A stretch of DNA of 64,000 nt from Rhizoclosmatium globosum. Lineage: Eukaryota > Chytridiomycota > Chytridiomycetes > Chytridiales > Chytriomycetaceae. The stretch lies in assembly GCA_002104985.1 (NCBI GenBank), contig MCGO01000207.1:1-64000 (forward strand), written 5' to 3'. Of the stretch, positions 47,445 to 58,700 are shown one piece after another. Position 1 is the stretch's first letter. Every line of letters begins with the position of its first letter. Under the pieces are notes generated by a model. The model did not search any database, was not told where the DNA came from, and saw nothing but the letters and a program-made list of their open reading frames with translations. The translations under genes were made by a program, and so were the position numbers.

Positions 47445-48480
47445 TGTTAGGTTTCCCCTTCACTTTCAAAGACCCATTAAAATGCACTTCACTTGCCACA
47501 CAAGAATCAACCAAACATATGAACGATGCCTTTAATGGAGACAATTTGAAAATGAAGCAAGATGTATAAAGAAGTTAAACATAGGACAGTAAGAGGACCA
47601 GGCAGAAACAACACACGGGCCACTGGCCACATGAAGTTAAGGAAGCAGTTTGTCGTAGTGGACATAACACACATCAAGAAAACACCTCGTATCATTACCC
47701 ACCCCAAGAGAAAATATGAATAAATGATAAAAACCACAAGATAACGTCACCGAAACCAAAACGCACCTCCTTTCAATGGAAACTAGAACCGAAAGAGATC
47801 CACTTAACCCATCTTTCGTAAATTCGCGTTGCTAACGCCATATTCGGAGGGGTCAATCGCCACCTAACGGCTGGTACCCTTCAACAGACAATCAGACGCC
47901 ACTAAGCTCAGAGTTTTGGTTTTTGCAAACGGTATCTTGATGAAGAAAATTACGTGGAAACACAGTGGCGCTCACGGATATCTGTGTGTGAAGTAAGAGT
48001 ACCTCTAGGTGAGAGACATGATTGGATCATGGAACTTACTCTTAATTGTTAGGAAGGGATCAGGAGGAGCGTCGAAAGACCTTGATTGAAAGGAGGCGTT
48101 GACCATGTGATTGCAGAACCAGGAAATCCTTTCAAATAAAGATCCGAATAACGCGATTTTATGACAAATGACGATTAGAAGCGTACAGAATAAAACAAGT
48201 TTGCCTAGATTTGGTTTTGCGAAGACGTTAAGGGACGATTGAGAATAAGATGATGTCTGGAGTGTGACAATTTATCATGAAGTAAATCACTCACTATGAT
48301 TGCACAAACTGATAAACAACATATTCAATCGTCTCGAGTTTTATTAATATAGTCTGCAAGGCGCTTAAATTTGTTTAATTAATTTCAGGTCGCCATTAGG
48401 ACCACAAAACGAAGGGCACGCACCCATGCAAGCCTTAAAAAAGGATCTCATATACAAGAAGCAACGAAACTATCATCCAA
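47445..48480. other. Intergenic region with one unexplained open stretch
   Basis: Between the Cys-rich membrane gene (minus) and phosphoesterase copy 4 (plus). On the minus strand, 48013-48283 is open for about 88 codons with a hydrophobic patch (KLVLFCTLLIVICHK) but has no good ATG or family match. It may be an exon of an unrecognised gene or chance. The rest shows nothing. Confidence 0.3.
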
Positions 48481-49448
48481 ATGTTCGCCATCAAAGCTGC
48501 AGCTTCTCTCGCTTTCTTTCTCTGCTTCCTCACTGTAGTCCATGCTGGGGCTTGTGGGTGCGTAAAGTTGACCCATTATCCAACACTACCATCAATCTAA
48601 AGCCCATAACCTTATTTTACAGCATCCAAAACTACATGGTCATCGTCTTTGAAAACGAAGATGCCTCCAATGTTCTACAAGACGACTACTTCCGCTACTT
48701 GGCAAACCGTGGTCTCCTTTTGAACAACTACCATGGTGTTGATCACCCTTCCCAACCAAACTACATCGCTATGGTTGCTGGATCCCGTAACGGGATCTTG
48801 TCTGACAGCTCCAAGGATACGGACGCCAACAGTGTTGCGGACTTGTTGGAGGCCAAGGGTCTAAGCTGGAAGGCTTACAACGAAGGTTACCCAGGTAATT
48901 GCTACGCTGGTTCCAAGAATGGAAGATACGTTCGCAAACACAACCCATTTATTTCTTTCACCAACATTCGTAACAACGCCAAACGTTGTGCAAGAATCGT
49001 TGATGCATCCCAGTTGGACAAGGACGCTGCTGCTGGTCGTTTGCCCAACTACATGTTCTTCACGCCTGATATGGTCAACGACATGCACGACTCTGATATT
49101 GGTACCGCGTCCAACTGGTTGCAGAACTTTTTGGAACCCAAATTTCAGAACCCAGCTTATGCCAACACGTTGTTCCACATCACCTTTGATGAGTCTTATG
49201 ACAAGCAAGATGAAGTTAACCAAATTTGTATGTATTTATGTTTTTGTTTGAAGTAGTTTTGCTTATGGCTTATTCCAGACTCCGTCCTGGTTGGAAAGGG
49301 AATCGACGGCATCCAGAATGGAGGTGTGGACAATACTGATTACGATCATTACTCTGGGCTCCGTCTGGTTGAGAACATCTTTGGTCTCGGAAATCTTGGC
49401 AAGCATGATGCAGAAGTCACTCCAGTTTCTTTGGCCTGCATGAATTAA
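48481..49448 (+). CDS. Secreted phosphoesterase-family protein, copy 4
   Basis: Exons 48481-48557, 48623-49227 and 49279-49448 splice to 283 residues. The signal peptide is MFAIKAAASLAFFLCFLTVV..HA followed by GACG, where intron 1 (phase 2) falls as in the other copies. Motifs: YMVIVFENEDAS, HPSQPNYIAMVAGSRNG, VADLLEAKGLSWKAYNEGYP, RKHNPFISFTNIRNN, FFTPDMVNDMHDSDIG, TLFHITFDES and FGLGNLGKHDA. The D-G-H-D/N signature of the family is here D-M-H-D, and the internal introns of copies 2 and 3 are absent, so this copy has lost two introns. Convergent with copy 3. Probable extracellular phosphatase or phospholipase. Confidence 0.8.
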
Positions 49449-49672
49449 TGGCGGAGCCTTATAAGCCATTTTATCATTTAGAAACATGGACTAAAAGTAA
49501 ACACTGTCATAGTCTATTTTTATTAGGATGTTGGTCTATATGAGTTGTACGAAAACCAAGAATTCGTCAATTCATCCCTTTACAAATCGTAAAGATCGAA
49601 GAAACGTTCTATAGATGGAAAAGTTTAAACTTTTATTCCTTGGAAAAAGCTCTATGGGAAATTATAAGGTTT

Positions 49673-50722
49673 TTAACAAACAACTGGGATCTTGGTGGCG
49701 GTGGCATCGCTCTTTCCAAGGTTTCCAAGACCAAAGATTTGCTCAATAGTAGCAAGAGCAGAGTAGTGGGTGTAAGTGGTGGCGTCAGTCTTTCCAGCTC
49801 CAACAATACCCTTACCCAAGAAGAGAGAGTCTAAGAACGCGTTAAAAAAGAAGAAAACGCTATCACAAAATCTTACAAATGTTGTTGGTAGGAGTGTCAT
49901 TAGCGTCCTCATCGAAGGTCACGTGGAAAAGAGTGTTGGCGTAGAGTGGGTTGGTGAGCTTTGGCTCGATGAAGTTCTTCAACCAGTTGGATGCATACGC
50001 AACATTGGTGTTGTGGCCATCGTCGTTAATGTCTGGAGTGAAGAAAATGTAGTTGGCGAGAGTTCCAGCCTTCTCATCGGCAGCCAACTGGTTTGCGTTG
50101 ACAACCTTGGCGCAACGAGCGGAGTTGGTGCGGATGTTGTTGAAGGACAAGAATGGAGTGTGCTTGCGGTAGTAGGTTCCAGAAGATGAACCAGTGTAGC
50201 AGTTTCCTTGTTGACGATGAGTGACGAATATTTCAACGGTTCGGGATGGTCAAGGTTAGGTACCTGGGTAAGCTTCGTTGTAAGACTTCCAGGAGAGTCC
50301 CTTAGCTTCCAAGAGGTCCACAACGGAGTTCTATGTATTTAATTAGAAACAAGCTTGGCACCTGCAAACACTAACCGCAGCAATGTTGATGTTAGAGTCT
50401 CCAGTGCAACCGTTGGTAGATCCACTGATCATAGCGATGTAGTTTGGTTGAGATGGGTGAGAGACGGCGTTGTAGTTGCTCATGAAGTATCCACGCTGGG
50501 CCAAAGAAGTAAAGTATGGGTCAGAGAGAACGTCTCCCTTTCCTTCATTCTCAAAGACGATAGTGAAGACAGTCTTGATTCTGCATGCCACTTTTGAGTG
50601 AGAAAACTCTGGAAGATCAATGAGAATCTTTACCCGCAAGCAGTGGCGCGCTCGGAAAGGATTGGGGAGGCAGAGGCAACTGAGGCGAGGGCAGCAACAA
50701 AGAGAAGAGCGTTGGCGAACAT
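49673..50722 (-). CDS. Secreted phosphoesterase-family protein, copy 3
   Basis: The ATG at 50722 starts MFANALLFVAALASVASA, a clear signal peptide. Exon 1 ends ACG at the same phase-2 intron as the other copies. It continues IKTVFTIVFENEGKGD, SHPSQPNYIAMISGSTNG, NSVVDLLEAKGLSWKSYNEA, GTYYRKHTPFLSFNNIRT, FFTPDINDDGHNTNVAY, NTLFHVTFDEDAND and FGLGNLGKSDATATKIPVVC. Five short introns are in phase. It is the best-conserved member of the local family and probably an active secreted enzyme. About 225 nt separate its stop from that of copy 4, so their 3' UTRs may overlap. Confidence 0.82.
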
Positions 50723-51105
50723 TGTTGTTGTTTTTGATGATGGAAAGGAGGGGAGAATTAGGCGCTTGGCTTTTAAAAGGTTTCCATTGGGCTTGTTTCC
50801 TTGTGACAAAGGGCACGCACGAGGGCACGCGCCACCCTAACGCATTGTTTATAACAAAAGCTGCAACAAGAATGGAAGCAGCAATATAAATGACGGGTTT
50901 TCAAATCACAGTAGCGAAGTACCAACTCCCATAAGTTTCACCTTGAGAGTTGGCTTGTGCAAGATGGGCACGCAGTGAAAAAATCAAACCGAAACTGATG
51001 ATTGATGGATTAAAGAACAAGTCAGGTGACAATCATCCCCAAGCATACATTTATTCCTTGGCCAAAATGAACAAACAGAAGAAGGAAATTCTCAAATATC
51101 TAAGC
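50723..51105. other. Intergenic region between copy 3 promoter and FYV10 3' end
   Basis: 383 bases. The part next to copy 3 is its promoter and 5' UTR. No additional gene was recognised, and the short frames across 50600-50890 are antisense to the copy 3 signal peptide. Confidence 0.4.
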
Positions 51106-52682
51106 TTAAATAGCAAACGCCTTTCTCATCTGAGATGCCATGAACTGCTGTCCCGTACGAGGACAGGTAACAACACCATCATGTTTCAGTGCCATTTCTT
51201 CAAGTGCCTGTTTTATCAACGTTTGATTTTAAATTCACAACCGTCAAATCGTATATACCTTCTGTGAGTAAACGTATCCATTCGGCAAAACCATTGGAAA
51301 GTTTCCTTCATCCATAATCTCACCCGTAATTCTACAAACGAGACAACTGTTGACGTGATGCGAAAAGGGCACGCCTTCAGCCAAAACACCATAAACGCTC
51401 GCGTTACAAACTGGGCAGTTGACGTTGCGTGTTTCTGGGTCGTAACACTGTGGAGTTTTGAGGGCGGCAAGCCCGGCTTGTAGGGATGTGTGGAGGAGGG
51501 ATTGGGTGGTCAGAGTATTGAGAGTACAGTTTGTCGCACGGAATTGGGCGGTGAGGAGGTTCCAGCGCGTAGCGTCGAACAGAGACTAAATCGTTTTGAG
51601 TTTGCGTTAAAATGCTTTCAATAATTACTCACCTTGTAGCGTCCACAGAGAGTCTGTGGGTCAAACGCAAGAAGAGCCGCAGCCATCTGAACTTCCTTCA
51701 AGTGTACATCGACGCATGGAGTCAAGTGCTTCTTGAGGTACAAGATCGCTTCATTTAACTTCTGCGCACGGACGAGTTCAATGTATTCTTGCATGCGAAG
51801 GTTGAATTCAAGGTTACTCTGTTATAAAGTTATGATTTGTTCGCATTTAATGAATATGACCAACCTTGATCTTCTTCAAAGCAGAGCTGTTTTCTTTGCA
51901 CCACGCGAGACATTCGACACAGCTTCGGCGTTTGAGCGCGTCCTCAATCATCTTGGATTGAGCAAAGAGTTCAATGTCAACCAGTTGCTTTTCATAAAGA
52001 ACATGTCAGAGTTGTTTGTAAACTAAGCCAACTCAATACCTCAATACCAGCTTCGCCAGCTAATTCCTTTGCAGAATCAAAACATCCTTCTCTGAGCATG
52101 TAATCGACGAGAATGCGGTCCAGCTGAGTCTTACTCCAACGGGTAAACGCCGGACTCTCTTGTGAAGGCACATTGAGCAAATCATCTAAATGCTGCAACC
52201 GAATGCGGATCCTATTCGTGTACAGAAGTTCCTCCTCCTTCGACTCTTGCAACTAAAAGATAACCTCATTAGAATCCTCCTAGTACACCCACCCAGCCTT
52301 ATAAGCAACCACACCTTCTTCTTAAGCTGAGTAAACCGAGTCGTAAGCGAATCAATAACTTTGAGGGCCTCTGTTTTGTTTCCGTTCTTCAAATCAATCT
52401 TTGCAATGTGTTCCTGGGCCGAAGTTGCGAGTGCCGCCCACTCTTTTTCGACGTGTTTTTGCGATGTTTTGAATGCGCGTTTGAATTGTTCGAGTGGGAC
52501 CTGAGTTGGTTTGGAGTGGTTAGAACTTAGGCGAGGAGGGACGGTGTCTACTCGAGGGAGACGTACCTTCACTAGAGCCTGTTCCAAGGCGACAAGTGCT
52601 GGTGGATAGTGCTAGTTTAGAGTACAGTTAAGAGTAGGCAACATGTAGTACCTTCGAGCTTCTTTGCTTCTGAAGTTGACAT
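51106..52682 (-). CDS. FYV10: FYV10/GID9 (MAEA-type) subunit of the GID/CTLH E3 ubiquitin ligase
   Basis: Starts at the ATG at 52682 (MSTSEAKKLE); several short introns interrupt it. Domains in order: an N-terminal helical part (VPLEQFKRAFKTSQKHVEKE), a LisH motif (RILVDYMLREGCFDSAKELA), CTLH and CRA helices (51600-52030), and the degenerate RING at the C-terminus: NVNCPVCNASVYGVLAEGVP, FSHHVNSCLVCRITG, NGYVYSQK, and in the last exon GVVTCPRTGQQFMASQMRKA. These are the hallmarks of Fyv10/Gid9, which pairs with Rmd5/Gid2 to form the catalytic core that ubiquitinates gluconeogenic enzymes in yeast. It is divergent from the neighbouring GT61 gene with only 37 nt between start codons. Confidence 0.9.
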
Positions 52683-52719
52683 TTTCTGAGTGGTTTAATC
52701 TGTTTCTACATCGATAGAA

Positions 52720-54152
52720 ATGAAACAAAAGAAACCAGTCTACTTAATACTTGCCAGCATCGCGTCTCTCTTTCTCCCGCTCATATATTGGCAGTTTGAT
52801 GCGAATTTAAACTTCACCGATGTCACAGACCCTGTCAAACCCTCGAATGATACATTCCCGTCATCTCTTAACACCACAAAGTTGCCTGCTTTCGTGCGGA
52901 ATGACATGGTCTCAAACGTGTTCTATATCGCGCATGACGTATTTAAATACGGCGTATGTGAATACCAAAATGTCTGTGTGGCTTCAAACGAAACTATTAT
53001 ATACACAACAACTCCCAAAGCTGCTGAGGAGCTCACAAAGAAGTATAAAAACTGTGCCAAGGGAAACGACGCGTTCTGTCGCTGCAACAAACGAAGTGGA
53101 GTCAGATTCCTCCCCATCAACAACCAAATCACATTTGAATCCGAACCAACATGGCTCATGTACCAATGGCTCCCCCGCCACCACATAGCCCACTTTGCAT
53201 TCTCCATGATCCAATTCCACTCAATCCTCCTCCACCGCGACTTCTACGCCCTCCCCAACTTCACAACCCTCCTCTTCCAAGACAACCCATCCCCCTCCTC
53301 CCATACCACCACGACCTCCTCAAAATCGTCCAATCAACAGGAACCCTCCCCACCCTCTCCAAAATCGACTTCCTCTCCAAAACCCCACACAGATACACCC
53401 CGAAACACGACAACAAAACCCGCTGCTTCACGTCCCTCCACACATCCCGCCTCTCAGAAGTCTACGCAACCTCCCACAAAGACCTCCACATGTTCCGCGA
53501 GACCGCTGAAAAGGCCCTCTCCCTCTCATTCACACCCTCAACCTGCCCGCCCCCGAAAACCCTCATCCTCGTCCGCGCTAAATCGCAAAAGGGCCGCGAG
53601 AGGCGCATGAAGAACTTGCGCGAGGTTGTTTCGCTCCTCGAAGAGCTCGGAATCATGCGGATAGATACGATAGACTTTTCTGGGCGGATGTCGCTCCGCA
53701 GGCAGGCGAGGGTTATAGCGGAGTATGGGCTGATTATCAGTTCGCATAGCTCGCAGCTTGCGAATTTGGTGTTTGCGAGGGAGGGGGCTGTTGTTGTTGA
53801 GGTTTCTGTTGTTTATAAGCGCGGGTTTCGGGTGTTGGGGGATGTGGCTGGGTTGAAGTATATTAATAGTGTGGGGCATAGGCCTGATGCTAGTGATCGG
53901 GCGTTTGTGAATAAGTTGTATCGGGAGAAGGTGTTGGGACGCGGGTGTATGAATGTGACGACGGATGGGGAGGTTGATTTGAATGGGGAGAGGTGTGGTT
54001 TTACGGTGGAGGAGAGGGAGAGGTTGAAGGGGGTGGACTTTTGGGTTGATTTAGTGAGGTTTGAGAAGGATTTGAAGGAAGGCTTGAGGTGGTTGAAGGA
54101 CCGGTGTCGAGGAGAGGATTCTTCACTTTGGAATAGAATTGGGCCGAAATAG
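52720..54152 (+). CDS. GT61-family (DUF563) glycosyltransferase, copy 1, one frame break
   Basis: A type II membrane protein: short cytoplasmic MKQKKPVY, then LILASIASLFLPLIYWQF as anchor. The luminal domain has CEYQNVCVASNETIIY, CRCNKRSGVRF, YQWLPRHHIAHFAFSMIQ, LPNFTTLLFQDNP, and after a break near 53290 LLPYHHDLLKIVQSTG, TSRLSEVYATSHKDLHMFR, GLIISSHSSQLANLVFAREG and AGLKYINSVGHRPDA. The break lies in a run of five C where six would restore the frame and the paralogue next door has no break, so a consensus error is likely. The family transfers pentoses or GlcNAc in the Golgi; donor unknown. The first half uses A/C-ending codons (21 of 21 at 53218-53280), the second G/T-ending (53 of 54 at 53775-53936). 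Confidence 0.8.
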
Positions 54153-54197
54153 ATTTCTTTTGTTTGATACAGATTTGATGACTGCAAATTGGCTACA

Positions 54198-55616
54198 ATG
54201 AAACGAGTTTCCGCAAAACCATTATTCCTCGGTATCATCTGTATCACTGCTGCCTACTTTACGGTCATATACTCTATAGAATCACGATGGATAGAATCGC
54301 TAAATGTTTCAGTTTCCCCAACAACTCTCAATCATCCTGTCAAAGTCTCATTGGCGACCTCAAACTCAAGCTTGTCTAAAACACCTCACCAATCCCTCAA
54401 CAATACAAAAATACCCATCTTTAATACCACAGAAATGGTCTCCCAAGTGCTAGTGACATCCCACGACTCATTCAAATACGCAGTCTGTGAATACCAAAAT
54501 GTTTGCATCACATCCAACCAAACAACCATCTACACAAAGACGCGCAAAGTAGCCGAATTCTTGACTCGAAAGTACAAAAACTGTAAACTTGGAAACGACG
54601 CGTTCTGTCGATGTCATAAACGCAGTGGAGTTCATTTCACTGAATTCCCAAACCAACCTACAACTGTACCCTTTGAAACTACACCGACATGGCTCATGTA
54701 TCAATGGTCGAATCGACATCACGTTGCACATTTTGCTTTCTCAATGGTTCAGCTCCATTCCATACTCCTCCATCGCGAGTTTTATTCATTGCCCAACTTT
54801 ACGACGCTGTTGTTTCAAGATAACCCGCCGCCTTTGTTGCCGTATGATCAAAAGTTGTTGGATATCGTGAAATCGACTGGCACTCTGCAACACTTGGATA
54901 CAGTCGAGTTTCTGGATGGTGGGAAAGAACGATGCTTCCATTCCTTACATACATCACGAATATCGGAGGTGTACGCAACATCGCAATTGGATTTAGAAGT
55001 CTTTCGAAAGTCTGCGGAACATCTTCTTAGATTGAACTTGACATTACCAGGCTGTCCACCGCCGAAAGCCTTAATATTGATACGTCAGTCTATCCAAAAA
55101 GGGCGAGAACGCAGGATAATGAATATAGACGCGTTGGCGAGATACTTGAAAAGAAAAGGATTCCAACAAGTTGATATTCGAGAATTGAATGGGAAACAGA
55201 GTCTCGAGGAACAAGCAGGACTGATTTCACAATATGGGTTGATTATAAGTTCGCATAGCTCACAGCTTGCCAATCTGTTGTTTGCACGACGCGGTGCAGT
55301 TGTGATTGAGACATCTGTAGTGTATAAGCCGGCGTTCCGGACACTTGGAGAAATGGCAGGGTTGAAATATATCAATAGTGTTGGACATCGACCTGATAAA
55401 CGGGAGAGAGCGTATGCACACAAGTTGTATGATAAAGTGAGAACGTGTTTGGGTAATCAAAGAGGGTTCTTGGTGATTAAAAAGTGTGCATTGGATGTGA
55501 AAGAGAGAGAAGTGTTGAAGAGTGTGAATTATTGGATTGATTTCGAACGGTTTGAGCGTGATTTGGAGGAAGGACTTGAGTGGATACGAGGGAACTGTAC
55601 CGATCCCATTAATTAA
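54198..55616 (+). CDS. GT61-family (DUF563) glycosyltransferase, copy 2
   Basis: Uninterrupted frame of 472 residues from the ATG at 54198 (MKRVSAKPLFLGIICITAAY), with a single N-terminal signal anchor. It matches copy 1 over its whole length: CEYQNVCITSNQTTIYTKT, CRCHKRSGVHF, WSNRHHVAHFAFSMVQLHS, LLPYDQKLLDIVKSTGTLQ, TSRISEVYATSQLDLEVFR, GLIISSHSSQLANLLFARRG, AVVIETSVVYKP and AGLKYINSVGHRPDK. Probably a Golgi glycosyltransferase acting on N-glycans or wall polysaccharide. Unlike copy 1 its third codon positions are mixed throughout and it carries no frame break, a natural control for both oddities. The copies are tandem, 45 nt apart. Confidence 0.85.
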   Translation: MKRVSAKPLFLGIICITAAYFTVIYSIESRWIESLNVSVSPTTLNHPVKVSLATSNSSLSKTPHQSLNNTKIPIFNTTEMVSQVLVTSHDSFKYAVCEYQNVCITSNQTTIYTKTRKVAEFLTRKYKNCKLGNDAFCRCHKRSGVHFTEFPNQPTTVPFETTPTWLMYQWSNRHHVAHFAFSMVQLHSILLHREFYSLPNFTTLLFQDNPPPLLPYDQKLLDIVKSTGTLQHLDTVEFLDGGKERCFHSLHTSRISEVYATSQLDLEVFRKSAEHLLRLNLTLPGCPPPKALILIRQSIQKGRERRIMNIDALARYLKRKGFQQVDIRELNGKQSLEEQAGLISQYGLIISSHSSQLANLLFARRGAVVIETSVVYKPAFRTLGEMAGLKYINSVGHRPDKRERAYAHKLYDKVRTCLGNQRGFLVIKKCALDVKEREVLKSVNYWIDFERFERDLEEGLEWIRGNCTDPIN

Positions 55617-55709
55617 GCTCTTCTTAGAGTAAGTAAATCCAAATTTTATAGAATAGTTGTGTTCAGATGTCACCCACTTTTTTGTTTTTTTCCTGAGAGA
55701 GAGAGAGCA

Positions 55710-58700
55710 ATGAAGGGCAAGAGCAAGAGCAAGAGCACTTCCGTCGCCAAAACACGGCCACGCAAGAGCAAGGCCGAGAAGCAGGAGCAGCGACTCCTCC
55801 GCAGCGGTGGTGGTGGCAATTCGGAGCGCATGGATTCGATGGAGAAGTACGACATTCACGAAGTGTCCTCGGTTGAAAGCGACGACGACGAGGACTTGGA
55901 CGACGAAGAAGCGTTCAACGATTCGGACGAAGAACGTTTTGGTTCGCACTTTGTCAAACTGGATTCGTCTTTGGTTGGTTCAAAGGCGGCCTCAAAGAAC
56001 AAGAACATCGACAACAACAGCGATGAGGATCTGCTCAACGAGGGCGGCCCAAAGAGGAAACGCGATCTGTCTGAAGACGAAGAAGAAGAAGACGAAGAAG
56101 AAGAAGAAGAAGATTGGGGCTCGGACGACGGCGAAATGGTGGTGCGTTGTTGCTTTCTTGGATCAAACAATGATTCGCATCAAACCAACAACACAACTGT
56201 CAATTAGGATATTGCTGATCTGCTCTCGTCTGGTCCCGCAAAGGCCGTGCCAGTCAATCCTTCCTATGCCCTCAAAAAGAAACAAGCTGCAAAGGACACC
56301 TCGGATCCTGCCCATATTCTCCTTGCAAAACACGAGGACGATGAAGACAGCGACGATGACGACGACGATGAAGAAGACGACGACTTGTATGCTTCAGACG
56401 ACGCGGAAACGAACGACAACGACCAAATTCAATCATTTGTCTCTTCCCTCGACTCAAAAGGAAAGCCGGATGCAAAGAAACGGAAAGTGCGTATTGAAGA
56501 AGCGACGGAAGCGTACGAAGAATCGGAATTTAATCTCAACTCGCGTACTTCAAAAACTTCATCGGCTGGAAACGCAAAACTCGACTTTACGGATCTGATG
56601 GGGACTGTCGGTGGAGACGCTGCATTCTTGAACCTCCGTAAACAGCTCACAGAGCTGGCTCCCGGAACCGAGAACGCCGGGAAACCTGGTCTCCGAGCTG
56701 CAGGAACCGAAGCAGCCCCTCTCCCCACCCGAATCCAAGACCGTATCGGTCGTGAAGCCGCCTACGAAGCCTCCAAAAAAGAAATTGAAAAATGGCAAGG
56801 AATCATCCAAAAGAACAGAAAAGCAGATCAACTCGACTTTTCAACAACCACTTTTGGTGAATCTGCATCCGCCGTTGTTTCCTCTGCCGCCCTCGTCAGT
56901 CAATTCAAACCTCAAACAGACATGGAACAGGAAATCGCCAAGATTCTGCAGGACAGTGCGTTGAATGAGAAGAAGCAGATGGAGTTGGAGGACTTGGAAA
57001 TGAACAAACTGAGTCCAGAGGAAATTGCTGCGAAGCGTCAAGAACTTGTGCGTTTGCGGTCGCTTGCCTTTTATGCGGAACAGAAGGCAAAGAAGGTGGC
57101 GAAAATCAAGAGTAAGACGTACCGCAAGATTCACAAAAAGGATGCTATGCGGAAAGCGGCTAAAGAAGGTGGTGGTGAAATGTCTCTAGAGGAGTTGAAT
57201 GAGTTGGATCCTGAAGCTGCGAGAGAGAAGGCGGAGAAGTTGCATACTGACCGAATTAAGGTTCGATTTGTATTTAGAAGAAACTCTTAATCTAACCATT
57301 ACAACACCACAGGAACGCATGACTTTGAAACACAAGAGTACCGGTAAATGGGCCCGAAAGATGCTCTCTCGAGGAGACCGCGACGACGAGGTAACCACAC
57401 AACATCAACTACTCTACCACAACCATATCAAACTCACATCTTCTAACTCCCCCTCACCAATAAAAGACCCGCCAAGCCCTCATGGACCAACTCAACCAAT
57501 CCCAAACCCTCACCCGCAAAATCGCCGGCCTCGAATCCGACGAAGATTCCGACGCCCTCAACGAATCCGACACCGAAGACGCGCTCGCATCCTCCCGACA
57601 GCGCCTTGCTGACCTGGAGGACCAGATTGGAGAGGACCTGGAGAAGGCGGTTCCGAAGAAGGGCCTTTACGCCATGAAGTTCATGCAGAGGGGGTTGGAG
57701 AAGCAGATGAAGGAGAGTCGGGAGATGCTTGCGGAGGCGAGCGGGAGTTGGAGGAGGAAGGGGTTGGGTATGATTCTGATGAGGATGATGCGCCGAAAGT
57801 GGTTAAGAAGAAGATTGTACCTGTGAAGGCTGGAGTTGGACGAATGGTGTTTGGTGGGGAGGAGGAGGAGAAGGATGGAGGTGGTGACGATGATGGGGAG
57901 GAGGATGATGGTGAGGATGTTGATGGGGGGAATCAGATTTCGAGTGCACAGTTTAATGTGAAAATGGCGAAACCGATTTCGATTGGAAATGGTGGGGAAT
58001 CATTTGCTGGTAAGCTTTGTCTCGTGAGGTTTGGGATGCATTAACTAATGTATTTATTCAGTTTCGAAATCGAAAGACTCGACCTTCTCCGCCAAGATTT
58101 CGAACGCTGTGTTTGGAGATGATCCAACTGCGCCAAAGCCAACAAAGAAGGGGAAAGCTTCTAAACAAGAACCTGTCGTCGAATCTACTCCTGATATTTC
58201 CGCACCTGCACCTTCAAAACTTTCCAAACAATCTGCAAACAAAACAAAGGACGATGACGAATCAAATCCATGGCTCACTGTTACCGCAACCACCAAAAAA
58301 TCAACGAAAGCTGGCAAGGATACTCACACTGGACAAGGCTCTCGACAAAATGAACAAATCAAGCAACTCCAAAAAGCATCAGAAACAATCGCAGACTTGG
58401 ACGTTACCCTCAACTTGGACGGAGTCCGAAAACTAGAAGTCGTAAAACCAACCACCACCCCCACAATCCCCACCCCTTCCACATCAACCAAAAAGAAAAA
58501 CCAGCACCCAACAAAATCGTCGTAATGGGACCCGTGAAACCTGGCGCCCCAAAACCAAAACCCGCCCAACTCCTTCCCGACCCAAAACCAAAACCAAAAC
58601 CTACAATCTCATACGACTCCGACCAAGAATCTGACGACGCCGCACATACACCAAAATCGCCAACAACTTTGTCCACGCGAGCGACGTTGCGACTCTCACC

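Noticed and set aside
47507..47737. 76-codon hydrophobic open frame on the minus strand
   Set aside because: It lies in the 5' flank of the Cys-rich membrane gene, has no splice context or motif and looks like chance AT-rich hydrophobic coding.
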